36,640 nucleotides of DNA from JAWXUU01 sp044426045 (GTDB lineage: Bacteria; Bacillota; Clostridia; Christensenellales; CAMQZB01): assembly GCA_044426045.1 (NCBI GenBank), contig JAWXUX010000017.1, forward strand, positions 1 through 36,640. Reading direction: 5' to 3'. Below are positions 23,784 to 31,671 of this stretch, in pieces. The notes under the pieces were generated by a model. The model made no database searches. It was not told the origin of the DNA and worked only from the letters and a program-made list of their open reading frames with translations. A program made the translations under genes and the position numbers. Numbering within the stretch: the stretch's first letter is position 1; each line of letters starts with the position of its first letter.

Positions 23784-23872
23784 CGTATCAAAAACGTATC
23801 ACGGAGCAAAAAATAAGCCCCGAAACCCTTTGTTTATAGGGGTTTCGGGGATTTTTTACTTTATTCCCATTC
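23784..23872 (-). other. Island B end at guaA: core site, terminator and GATAC repeats
   Basis: On the minus strand, guaA ends GAATGGGAATAA (23861-23872). This is followed by a terminator (CCCCGAAACCC paired with GGGTTTCGGGG, 23818-23850), TTATTTTTT, then CCGTGATACG and TGATACG. The same arrangement follows the core copy at 9049-9060. The 3' end of guaA is a known integration target of genomic islands. The guaA reading frame is preserved, as expected for site-specific integration. Confidence 0.8.
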
Positions 23873-25399
23873 GATTGTTGCTGGGGGTTTGCTGGTTATG
23901 TCGTAGACTACTTTGTTTACTCCTTGGACTTCGTTTACTATTCGGTTTGAGGCTTTTCCTAGTAGGTCGAATGGGAGTTTTGCCCAGTCGGCTGTCATGA
24001 AGTCGGTTGTGGTTACTGCTCGCAATGCTATGCAGTCGCCATATGTTCTGCCGTCGCCCATAACGCCTACTGTGTGCATTCCTGTTAGCACGGCGAAGTA
24101 TTGATTTACGTCTCTTTCAAGCCCAAAATTTGTTACTTCTTCGCGGAAGATTGCGTCGGCGTCTTGCAAGAGTGCAATTTTTGCTGGGGTGATATCACCC
24201 ATGATTCTTACTGCAAGACCAGGTCCTGGGCATGGTTGACGCCACACCAAATGTTCTGGAATGCCAAGTTCAAGACCGACCCTTCTCACTTCGTCTTTGA
24301 AAAGGTCTCTCAATGGTTCAACAAGTCCTTCAAACGAGATGTCGTCAGGAAGTCCGCCAACGTTGTGGTGACTTTTGATAACTGCCGCCTCGCCCGTGCC
24401 ACTTTCCACCACGTCGGGATAGATTGTGCCTTGGCAAAGGAAGTTTATTTCGCCAATTTTGCCCGCTTCTTCTTCAAAAACGCGAACGAATTCGGCACCG
24501 ATGATTTTTCTTTTTGTTTCTGGATCGGAAACGCCCGCAAGTTTTTCAAAAAATCTCGCTTCTGAATTGACCCTTATTATGTTCATGTCGAATGTTTGTT
24601 TGAATTCTTTTTCAACCATGTCGCTTTCGTTTTTGCGGTGCATACCGTGGTCGACAAAGATACATGTGAGGTTTTTGCCAATCGCTTTGTGAACAAGCAT
24701 TGCAGCAACAGAAGAATCCACGCCACCAGAAAGTCCGCACAAAACTTTTTTATCGCCAACTTTGCTTTTGATGTTTGCAATAGTTGTTTCAGCAAAAGAT
24801 TTCATTTCCCAATCGCCCGCACATTCGCAGACGTTATAGAGAAAGTTTTTCAAGATTTCATTGCCACATTTGCTGTGTTCCACTTCCGGATGGAATTGAA
24901 CTGCGTACAATTTTTTATTTTCGTTTTCCATTGATGCACATGGGCAATCTTTTGTTGTTCCAGAAACAACAAAGCCTTCAGGAACTCTTGCGATATAATC
25001 CGTGTGGCTCATCCAAGTGATGCTTTTGCCGATGCCTGCAACCATTTTTGATTTATCCGCAAATGTCACTTCGCAATTACCATATTCACGAACGTCGGCA
25101 GATTTAACTTCGCCACCAAGAACGTGAGCCATGAGTTGTGCGCCGTAGCAAATGCCCAAAACTGGCACGCCAATTTCAAAAACTTCTTTTGAACATTTTG
25201 GCGATTCTTCAAGATAGACAGAATTTGGCCCACCCGTGAAGATGATACCCTTATAAGCCTTGAGCTCTTCGGGGCTTGTTTTATAAGACTTGATTTCGCA
25301 ATAAACTTTGAGATCACGCACACGTCTTGCAATCAGCTGAGCATACTGCCCACCAAAGTCTAGGACAACGACTTTTTCGTTGTATGATAGATTTTCCAT
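23861..25399 (-). CDS. guaA: GMP synthase (glutamine-hydrolysing)
   Basis: GuaA converts XMP to GMP using glutamine and ATP in the cytoplasm, the last step of guanine nucleotide synthesis. The start at 25399 follows AAGGAG (512 residues, the family's usual size). The class I amidotransferase domain has Cys84 (GICYGAQ), His170 and Glu172 (FHPEVEHS). The ATP-pyrophosphatase loop is SGGVDSS (224-230). The C-terminal dimerisation domain ends PPATIEWE. All key residues are present. Its last codons form the att core used by both islands, and the terminator downstream is supplied by the inserted DNA. Confidence 0.98.
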   Translation of the reverse strand: MENLSYNEKVVVLDFGGQYAQLIARRVRDLKVYCEIKSYKTSPEELKAYKGIIFTGGPNSVYLEESPKCSKEVFEIGVPVLGICYGAQLMAHVLGGEVKSADVREYGNCEVTFADKSKMVAGIGKSITWMSHTDYIARVPEGFVVSGTTKDCPCASMENENKKLYAVQFHPEVEHSKCGNEILKNFLYNVCECAGDWEMKSFAETTIANIKSKVGDKKVLCGLSGGVDSSVAAMLVHKAIGKNLTCIFVDHGMHRKNESDMVEKEFKQTFDMNIIRVNSEARFFEKLAGVSDPETKRKIIGAEFVRVFEEEAGKIGEINFLCQGTIYPDVVESGTGEAAVIKSHHNVGGLPDDISFEGLVEPLRDLFKDEVRRVGLELGIPEHLVWRQPCPGPGLAVRIMGDITPAKIALLQDADAIFREEVTNFGLERDVNQYFAVLTGMHTVGVMGDGRTYGDCIALRAVTTTDFMTADWAKLPFDLLGKASNRIVNEVQGVNKVVYDITSKPPATIEWE

Positions 25400-25465
25400 T
25401 GTATCTCCTTCAATAAATAGATATTTCATTTATTTATTGTGTTTTATCTTCGTTTTATATTTTGT

Positions 25466-26131
25466 TTAAGCAAATTTATCGTTTAGCGTTTCAAGTCTTG
25501 CTTGCCACACGCTGTTTTCGCTTTCCGCGACGCTTTCGGTTAACATGATTGCTTCGAGCGTGATGTTATACGCTTTTATATCGCTTGCACTTTCAAAATA
25601 CAGTTCATAGATTTCAAGCATTTCGATTGCAAAATCCGCATCTCCCGCGTTTATAACGTCACCGCAGAGGACAATTCCTGCGCCATATGTTTCATAGCCA
25701 CTTGAAATTGAATTGCTTAGCACTGCAATCGCTTCTTCTTGCATATTTTCGAGATATAACGCTTGCAAGACATATGTTTCGCAATAGACATTGTAGCTCA
25801 TAGACGTGAGCGAGTTTGCGCCCAAGAAGTTCACATACTCGGCATAGTATTTATGATTTAGCATTTCCATGCCATACTCACAAATTTCCTCGTTGTCGCC
25901 AGAATATATTTCATAGTTTAGAATGCTTGCAAGGGTGTTGATATCCCCTGTTTTGTCATAGCTTACTTTTTCAAATTGGATTGAAAGTTTTGTCATGCCG
26001 AGGCTGTCGCAAATATCGGCGGTTTTTCCTGGGAAAAACACCATGAAAACTGACACTGCAAACAGCGAGAGTATCATAAGAACAACTAGTGTTTTTATTA
26101 TTAAATTTTTCATCACGATTTCGCTTTTCAT
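25466..26131 (-). CDS. Membrane-anchored protein with helical repeats, unknown function
   Basis: The ATG at 26131 is chosen (GAGG upstream); GTG at 26137 is an alternative. A short basic start precedes one hydrophobic helix (LIIKTLVVLMILSLFAVSVF). About 190 further residues look like paired helices (ILNYEIYSGDNEEICEYGME, YVLQALYLENMQEEAIAVL), suggesting TPR-like repeats outside the membrane. No enzymatic motif is visible. It lies 66 bp upstream of guaA in the same direction, and there is no terminator between them. Confidence 0.7.
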   Translation of the reverse strand: MKSEIVMKNLIIKTLVVLMILSLFAVSVFMVFFPGKTADICDSLGMTKLSIQFEKVSYDKTGDINTLASILNYEIYSGDNEEICEYGMEMLNHKYYAEYVNFLGANSLTSMSYNVYCETYVLQALYLENMQEEAIAVLSNSISSGYETYGAGIVLCGDVINAGDADFAIEMLEIYELYFESASDIKAYNITLEAIMLTESVAESENSVWQARLETLNDKFA

Positions 26132-26206
26132 TTCCACCTCAAACAGATTACGCTTTGTTTTATTCTATCACACAATGCCTTATGTTTGCAAGTGATTTGA
26201 GGTATT

Positions 26207-26866
26207 TTATTCTCGCTTTGCGGTTATACTTCCAGAAGTTGGGTCGATGAGCACGGCGGAAAGGTTATCGCCATTTGCATAGGCAACATACCAACTTCCC
26301 TTTGCATTGCCACTGTCATAAACAAACTTGATATACACCTCATAGTTATCGGAAATTTCGCTTTGCATTTCGGAAATATTTGAAGAAAGTTCTTTTTCCG
26401 CCACTGCTTTTGCTTCGTTCCATTTTATCATATCGCTTGTTATCACGCTTTCAAGATACACCTCTTCAGTGGTGCCACTGTGCGTTATTATAACTTTATA
26501 TGATAGCTCGGCAAAATTTGACGTTTCAAATTCGGCATACATATTCCCGCCCACAATCTCGCTTTTAAAAGTGCCAGCATAGCCCTCTTCCCCGACTGCG
26601 ATTTGATATGAATATTCGTCGCTGTATCCTGATTTCACTTCGAGAGTTAGCCTTGCATAGTCGCCAAGTTTCCCCGCACTGCCGTCGATTATTGTGGGCG
26701 ATTCCTTTTGACCTGCCGTTAGAATAACAACAAAGCTTTCGCTTTCACCAATGAAATAATAGTTTTCAATCCTTGACACGTTTTCATAATCTTCCTTATC
26801 ACTTCCACAGCCACCGAGGGCAAAAGCAAGTGTGAGGGCGCAAATAACAGCTATAATTTTTTTCAT
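26207..26866 (-). CDS. Lipoprotein of unknown function
   Basis: The ATG at 26866 (AAGGTTG upstream) gives 219 residues beginning MKKIIAVICALTLAFALGGC, a signal peptide with lipobox LGGC and Cys20 as the lipidation site. An acidic linker (GSDKEDYEN) leads to a beta-rich domain. The C-terminus (YIKFVYDSGNAKGSWYVAYA, then LSAVLIDPTSGSIT) resembles PepSY-like folds, though this is uncertain. It is divergent from the SH3-like protein at 27028. Confidence 0.75.
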   Translation of the reverse strand: MKKIIAVICALTLAFALGGCGSDKEDYENVSRIENYYFIGESESFVVILTAGQKESPTIIDGSAGKLGDYARLTLEVKSGYSDEYSYQIAVGEEGYAGTFKSEIVGGNMYAEFETSNFAELSYKVIITHSGTTEEVYLESVITSDMIKWNEAKAVAEKELSSNISEMQSEISDNYEVYIKFVYDSGNAKGSWYVAYANGDNLSAVLIDPTSGSITAKRE

Positions 26867-27027
26867 GAAACAACCTTCTTTTTGTTTTTTATTAATTTTA
26901 TTATTGAATGTTATTTTATATGAGTGGTTAAATTTATTTTCGTGAAGTTTTACAAAAATCGACAAAAGAGTTATCATTTGTGGCTTGAGATAAATATATA
27001 CTGCTTATATACGTTTATGGAGTTAAA

Positions 27028-27777
27028 ATGAAGAGGATTTTCACGGGTGTTTGCACGGTTTTATTTTTCATTATTGGGTTTTCCCCACTTGCGGGCGAGC
27101 TTGCTTTTGGCGAGAATTTTTACGGACGTGCGGAAACTTCGACGGTTGGGTTTTACGCTTCTGAAACCGACGAAAATCCCATGTTTTATATTCCGCTTGG
27201 GTATTATGTTTATATCACGGGTGAAACTGATGATTTTTATTACTGCGAATATGCAAAGAGCGAAAGTTCATACATAAAAAAATATGGATTTGTGAAAAAA
27301 GATGAAATTTATATTGACAGCGACATGGCGTTGCCACTTTTTCCCGAAATCACATTGACTGCGATTAAGGACAGTAATCTTTATTCAAAGGCGGGAAAAG
27401 AGACGGTGGTTTCATCGATAACTGCTGGGCAAAGCGCTTATTTTTACGGGCTTTATCAAGATGGTGAGGTCACCCTTTATTATGTGAAAATCAGTGGCGA
27501 TTTTGGGTATGTTGAGACTTCCGGCTTTGAACAGCTTGTTATTCCAACCCACCCAAAACAACTTTCAACCGACACTGCGGGGGTGGTTTTTCCCGAGGAT
27601 GAAGAGGTTTTTGAAACGGAAACCGCGGGTGTTGATGTAAGCGAAACTGCCGATTTTCAAATCACTTTTGACTTGCAGATTGCGATGATTTTGTGCGTGG
27701 CGGTGCCTGCACTTGCCATTCTTTTTTACGTTTTTAAACCGCAATCTGACAGCGTGACAAAATATTTTGATTCGTGA
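27028..27777 (+). CDS. Exported SH3-like protein with C-terminal membrane anchor
   Basis: This 249-residue protein has a signal peptide (RIFTGVCTVLFFIIGFSPLA). Two consecutive modules follow with the pattern of bacterial SH3 domains: about 35-100 (TVGFYASETDENPMFYIPLG, ending GFVKKDEIY) and 105-170 (ITLTAIKDSNLYSKAGKE, ending FGYVETSGF). An acidic linker and one membrane helix (AMILCVAVPALAILFYVF) complete it. Bacterial SH3 modules often bind cell-wall peptides. No catalytic domain is present, so it may be a wall sensor or adaptor. Confidence 0.65.
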   Translation: MKRIFTGVCTVLFFIIGFSPLAGELAFGENFYGRAETSTVGFYASETDENPMFYIPLGYYVYITGETDDFYYCEYAKSESSYIKKYGFVKKDEIYIDSDMALPLFPEITLTAIKDSNLYSKAGKETVVSSITAGQSAYFYGLYQDGEVTLYYVKISGDFGYVETSGFEQLVIPTHPKQLSTDTAGVVFPEDEEVFETETAGVDVSETADFQITFDLQIAMILCVAVPALAILFYVFKPQSDSVTKYFDS

Positions 27778-27807
27778 TTTGAAGTTTTCACATTTTTAGA
27801 AGCGTCC

Positions 27808-28074
27808 TTAAAGATTTGCGATTATGCTTTTCATTTTTTCAAATTCCGCGGGTGACATATTGCCTTTTATGTTTGACAGCATGGCGAGCATTTCGGATTT
27901 ATTGAAAGTGCCGTTTGCTTTTGCCGTTGCGAGGGCGGAACTGAAGTCGGAAGATAATTCTGAGCTACTCTTTTTTGAAAGTTCGTTTGCAATTTCGTGG
28001 GCGGTTTTGTTTGACTCACTGTTTTTTGGGGTCGTTTTGTTATTTTTTAGGTAGGATTTTAAATCTTTTGACAT
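27808..28074 (-). CDS. Small hydrophilic protein, unknown function
   Basis: The 88-residue protein is Ser/Lys/Asn-rich at the start (YLKNNKTTPKNSESNKTAHE), with two helical segments after it (SALATAKANGTFNKSEMLAM, SPAEFEKMKSIIANL). The ATG at 28074 has a good AGGAGAAA site. It is divergent from another small protein at 28137, with only 62 bp between them. I do not recognise it. Confidence 0.55.
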   Translation of the reverse strand: MSKDLKSYLKNNKTTPKNSESNKTAHEIANELSKKSSSELSSDFSSALATAKANGTFNKSEMLAMLSNIKGNMSPAEFEKMKSIIANL

Positions 28075-28136
28075 CTTTTTTCTCCTTTTTTCATACTATT
28101 TACATGAATATATGTTTAAAAGCGGGAGAATGTTTT

Positions 28137-28502
28137 ATGAATTTTAGTGAAATACAAAAAATGATGGCAAATGCGGAAAAAATGCGTGGAAAATCACCCA
28201 TAGATGTTTTGAGCGAAAATAATCCAAAAATGGCACAAATGCGAAATGTTTTAAATAACCCCAATGAAATGCTCTCAAAAATGAGTGGGAGTGGCAATAT
28301 GGCGGATTTTAAAGGGAAAAATGGCATGGATATCGCGGGAATGATGAACGTGGTCAGCAGTATGCAAAACAACAGAAAACCACAGCAAAATAACAAGATT
28401 TATTACGGACTAGCGCCTATTGCGGGTTTTGCAAGCGCGGAGATTGTTTATGAGTTGAATAGATATTTGGCGAGAGAAGGAGGGATTAAAGGTGAAAGGT
28501 GA
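28137..28502 (+). CDS. Small Met/Asn-rich protein with stop codon supplied by a repeat element
   Basis: The ATG at 28137 has GGGAG upstream and gives 121 residues rich in Met, Asn and Lys (MMANAEKMRGKSPIDVLSEN, MRNVLNNPNEMLSKMSGSG), with a more hydrophobic end (YYGLAPIAGFASAEIVYELN). The last codons (KGER and TGA at 28500-28502) lie inside the AGGTGAA satellite that starts near 28490. So the original 3' end was probably replaced when the element inserted. Function unknown. Confidence 0.5.
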   Translation: MNFSEIQKMMANAEKMRGKSPIDVLSENNPKMAQMRNVLNNPNEMLSKMSGSGNMADFKGKNGMDIAGMMNVVSSMQNNRKPQQNNKIYYGLAPIAGFASAEIVYELNRYLAREGGIKGER

Positions 28503-28820
28503 AAGGTGAAAGGTGAAAGGTGTGGTAATGCACTCGGCTTTGCCTCGTGCTTTCTATGTTTCAATTTTGGCGGGCGTTGGGGACGGTACGCACACATGGG
28601 TGCGACCCTACATATGGTGATAGCTACAAACACGTTAAAATGTTTGTAGCTATTGTAGTTTTGTATTTAATTTAGGGTGCACGGAGCTTTAGCGTAGTGC
28701 CTACCACACCTTTCACCTTTCACCTTTCACCTTTCACCTTAAGCGAAGCGTTTCACCTTTCACCTTTCACCTTAAGCGAAGCGTTTCACCTTAAGCGAAG
28801 CGTTTCACCATTCACCTTTT
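28490..28820. repeat. Palindromic non-coding element bounded by AGGTGAA satellite arms
   Basis: The left arm is four AGGTGAA units then AGGTGTGGTA (28490-28526). The right arm is the inverse (TACCACACCT, then TTCACCT units interrupted by AAGCGAAGCG, 28702-28817). Inside are TGCACTCGGCTTTGCC near the left, GTGCACGGAGCTTTAGC near the right, and a perfect 12-bp hairpin (TAGCTACAAACA/TGTTTGTAGCTA, 28621-28652). No reading frame is convincing. It resembles a MITE or REPIN-like element without a transposase, and fills the gap between two genes exactly. Confidence 0.7.
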
Positions 28821-29558
28821 TTAATCTTGCCACTTAAAAAACTCTTTCCCATTTTTTATCACGTATGGCAGGCTGAAAAGTGCCATGAAGATTAGGGCTA
28901 CTGCTTCTAGTTGCAGGATATAGTATGGCCAATCGGCGAGGAGGTTGAAGATTGATGATGAATCTGGTTTATAGGCAAGGAACATATAGTTTCCGCCCGT
29001 TAGCAGATTGACAATCATTGCGAAAACGCCCAGGATTTGCAAAATGCCAAATGATTTCACAAATGATTTGAGGTTGATATTTATGCCGTCGGTCACAAGG
29101 AAAAATACTATCACGATTATTATTGTTGTGTGGGATGTGAAGTATTCAAAAAATCTGAAATGCGGGAAGTTATATCCACCCATGCTTGGCGTTAGCAGTG
29201 CTTGAAGTGCCCCACAAAAGCCAGTGAAATATATCACGGGGTGAAGCCTTTTATCTCGCGATAAAAGCGAATAGACACTCATATAAATTGTCATGGCGCA
29301 AAGGTGGCACGGCAAGATTTCGCCAAGGCTATATTCACCCACGTATGTTTTCCAGACTGTGTAGGCGATTTGTTGCAAGATAAAAATCGTTGCAAATGTG
29401 TAGCGCAATGCGTTAACTTTTTTCTCGCTCGCGTTGATTTTGTTTTTGAAAATAATCAGCAGTGCAATCACCGCTAGCATCAATAAAAGCGCAACAATGT
29501 GCGGGGTGGCGAAAGCATTGAAGGTTTCTTCCACCTCTATTTTTGCAAAAAATTTCAT
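28821..29558 (-). CDS. YwaF/TIGR02206-family membrane protein
   Basis: The start at 29558 follows AGGAG; a longer frame to 29636 lacks a site. The 245-residue protein has about seven hydrophobic helices, starting HIVALLLMLAVIALLIIF. The conserved LPCHLCAMTIYM, the GALQALLTPS and YNFPHFRFFEYF segments, and a NYMFL...P motif match the TIGR02206 (YwaF) family of integral membrane proteins, whose function is not established. Its stop codon touches the end of the satellite element. Confidence 0.8.
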   Translation of the reverse strand: MKFFAKIEVEETFNAFATPHIVALLLMLAVIALLIIFKNKINASEKKVNALRYTFATIFILQQIAYTVWKTYVGEYSLGEILPCHLCAMTIYMSVYSLLSRDKRLHPVIYFTGFCGALQALLTPSMGGYNFPHFRFFEYFTSHTTIIIVIVFFLVTDGININLKSFVKSFGILQILGVFAMIVNLLTGGNYMFLAYKPDSSSIFNLLADWPYYILQLEAVALIFMALFSLPYVIKNGKEFFKWQD

Positions 29559-29662
29559 TCGTTTTCTCCTGTGCAGTTTTATCCAGTGTAAAATTCTATC
29601 TGTTTTTATTATATAGTAATCAAAATTAAATATCAAGTAAGTTACACAAAAAATAGAAAATA

Positions 29663-29698
29663 AAAAGGTGTCTAAAATTTAACTTTCAGACACCTTTT
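29663..29698 (-). terminator. Terminator of the tig-clpP-clpX operon
   Basis: AAAAGGTGTCT pairs with AGACACCTTTT around a 14-base loop with flanking A/T runs. It lies 80 bp after the clpX stop. A further small hairpin (AAAAAAATGC/GCATTTTTTT, about 29758-29780) abuts the stop codon itself. Confidence 0.8.
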
Positions 29699-29778
29699 AA
29701 AATTGCGAGCACAAGGCGTAGCCGAGTGCCAAGACCACAATTTTTAATTTTTAATTCAAAAAAATGCTTTGCATTTTT

Positions 29779-31008
29779 TTACGCACTTTTGCGTTTGATG
29801 ATAGCTTCACCTGTTTTTTCCACAAATTCCTTTGTGATGATAACCTTTTCGATTGATTTATCTTCAGGGATTTGATACATGAGTGACAGCATCAAGCTTT
29901 CCAAAATTCCGCGAAGTCCTCTTGCACCCGTTTTCATATCCATCGCTGTTTTAGCAACCGCTTGAACAGCTTCATCTTCAAATTCAAGCTGAACATCGTC
30001 GATTTTGAAGAGTTTTTGATATTGTTTCACAAGTGCATTTTTTGGTTCTTTCAAGATTTTCACAAGAACGCTTTCGTCAAGCGGTTCTGTTGAAACCACG
30101 ACTGGAATTCTTCCGACAAATTCAGGGATTAGCCCAAATTTTGTCAAATCTTGAGGTTGAACTGTTTTCAAGATTGCAAAATCTTCTTTCTTTTGGTCGG
30201 AGATGTTTCCACCAAAGCCAAGAGATGATTTATCTCCCCTTTTTTCGATGATTTTATCAAGGCCGACAAACGCACCGCCAACGATGAACAAAATGTTTGT
30301 TGTGTCCACTTGAATGAACTCTTGTTGTGGGTGTTTTCTTCCACCTTGTGGCGGAACTGAAGAAACTGTTGATTCGATGATTTTTAGTAGTGCTTGTTGA
30401 ACGCCCTCGCCAGACACGTCGCGCGTGATTGACATATTTTCGGATTTTCTCGCAATTTTATCAATCTCGTCGATATAAACGATGCCTTGTTGAGCTTTTT
30501 CCACATTGAAATCAGCGGCAAGAAGCAATTTTTGAAGGCAGTTTTCAACGTCTTCGCCGACGTAGCCCGCTTCAGTTAGCGTTGTTGCATCGCTCATTGC
30601 AAATGGCACGTTCAAGATGTTTGCAAGCGTTTTAACAAGAAGGGTCTTGCCACTTCCCGTTGGACCCAAAAGCAAGATATTGCTTTTATCCATAACTATG
30701 CCGTCATCTTTTTCTGTTTTTTTAGATAGTATTCTTTTGTAGTGATTATATACCGCAACAGAAAGAACTTTTTTTGCTTGGTCTTGACCAATAACGAACT
30801 CGTCAAGATGTTCCTTGATACTTGCAGGGCTCATCAAATTGATTTCGCTATCTTCAAAAGCCTTGCTTTGTTTGTCTTTGAGCATATCTTCGCACGCTTT
30901 CACACATTCATCACAAATGTTTGAACCGTTTGGTGAAGAAATCATTTCACGAACTTCCTCACTGTTCTTTCCGCAAAAATCACATACTATTTCGTTTTCT
31001 TTTTGCAT
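29779..31008 (-). CDS. clpX: ATP-dependent Clp protease ATP-binding subunit ClpX
   Basis: ClpX unfolds tagged proteins and threads them into ClpP. The 409-residue protein has the N-terminal zinc site Cys9, Cys12, Cys32, Cys35. Walker A is GPTGSGKT (115-122), the pore loop GYVG is at 148-151, and Walker B is IVYIDEID (176-183). The RKH loop (GGRKHPQQEF) and a ClpP-contact loop LGFGG, a variant of IGF, are also present. The start has AGGAG. It follows clpP by 43 bp in a tig-clpP-clpX cluster, as in many bacteria. Confidence 0.98.
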   Translation of the reverse strand: MQKENEIVCDFCGKNSEEVREMISSPNGSNICDECVKACEDMLKDKQSKAFEDSEINLMSPASIKEHLDEFVIGQDQAKKVLSVAVYNHYKRILSKKTEKDDGIVMDKSNILLLGPTGSGKTLLVKTLANILNVPFAMSDATTLTEAGYVGEDVENCLQKLLLAADFNVEKAQQGIVYIDEIDKIARKSENMSITRDVSGEGVQQALLKIIESTVSSVPPQGGRKHPQQEFIQVDTTNILFIVGGAFVGLDKIIEKRGDKSSLGFGGNISDQKKEDFAILKTVQPQDLTKFGLIPEFVGRIPVVVSTEPLDESVLVKILKEPKNALVKQYQKLFKIDDVQLEFEDEAVQAVAKTAMDMKTGARGLRGILESLMLSLMYQIPEDKSIEKVIITKEFVEKTGEAIIKRKSA

Positions 31009-31051
31009 TTATACTCCTATTGTTGTCGTTTTTTTCTATTGTTTGAATTTA

Positions 31052-31648
31052 TTATTGGCGAGATTCGAAAATCTTATCAATAATTCCATATTCCAAGGCT
31101 TCAGCTGACGACATATAAAAGTCTCTATCCGTATCGACTTCCATTTGTTTCATTGATTTGCCTGTGTTTTTGCAAAGAATTTCGTTGAGTTTTTTCTTTG
31201 TTCTTAGGATATGGTTTGCTTGAATTGCAATATCGCTTGCTTGACCTTGTGCACCGCCAAGTGGTTGGTGAATCATCACTTCGCCATTCGGAAGTGAGAA
31301 TCTCTTGCCTTTTTTGCCACTTGAAAGAAGGAATGCACCCATGCTTGCGGCAATACCAACACAGATTGTTTGAACGTCACATTTGATATAGTTCATTGTG
31401 TCATATATCGCAAGACCCGCAGAAACACTTCCGCCTGGTGAGTTGATATAAAGATTGATATCTTTTGTTGGGTCTTTTGCTTCAAGATACAAAAGTTGCG
31501 CAATAACGATATTTGCTGAAAGATCATTGATCTCTCCTGTTATGAAAACGATTCTGTCCTCGAGAAGTCGAGAATAGATGTCATATGAACGTTCGCCACG
31601 GTTTGTTTGTTCAACAACCATTGGAATAAGACTCATTTGCGTTGTCAT
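31052..31648 (-). CDS. clpP: ATP-dependent Clp protease proteolytic subunit ClpP
   Basis: The ATG at 31648 (AAAGGAG upstream) gives 198 residues. The catalytic triad is Ser102 (GIAASMGA), His127 (VMIHQPLGG) and Asp176 (DTDRDFYM), with the oxyanion PGGSVSAG at 71-78. It forms the tetradecameric peptidase that works with ClpX. It lies 23 bp downstream of tig and 43 bp upstream of clpX. Confidence 0.98.
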   Translation of the reverse strand: MTTQMSLIPMVVEQTNRGERSYDIYSRLLEDRIVFITGEINDLSANIVIAQLLYLEAKDPTKDINLYINSPGGSVSAGLAIYDTMNYIKCDVQTICVGIAASMGAFLLSSGKKGKRFSLPNGEVMIHQPLGGAQGQASDIAIQANHILRTKKKLNEILCKNTGKSMKQMEVDTDRDFYMSSAEALEYGIIDKIFESRQ

Positions 31649-31671
31649 AGTTTCTCCTTTTATCACTTTGA

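Noticed and set aside
24101..24565. Plus-strand open frame over guaA
   Set aside because: It is a reverse-complement shadow of a highly conserved gene, with no homology or ribosome site.
25400..25465. Purine riboswitch ahead of guaA
   Set aside because: The gap to the upstream gene is only 66 bp and shows no three-way-junction pattern.
28490..28817. CRISPR array
   Set aside because: The repeats are 7 bp and directly adjoining without spacers, and are inverted about a centre. No cas gene is nearby.
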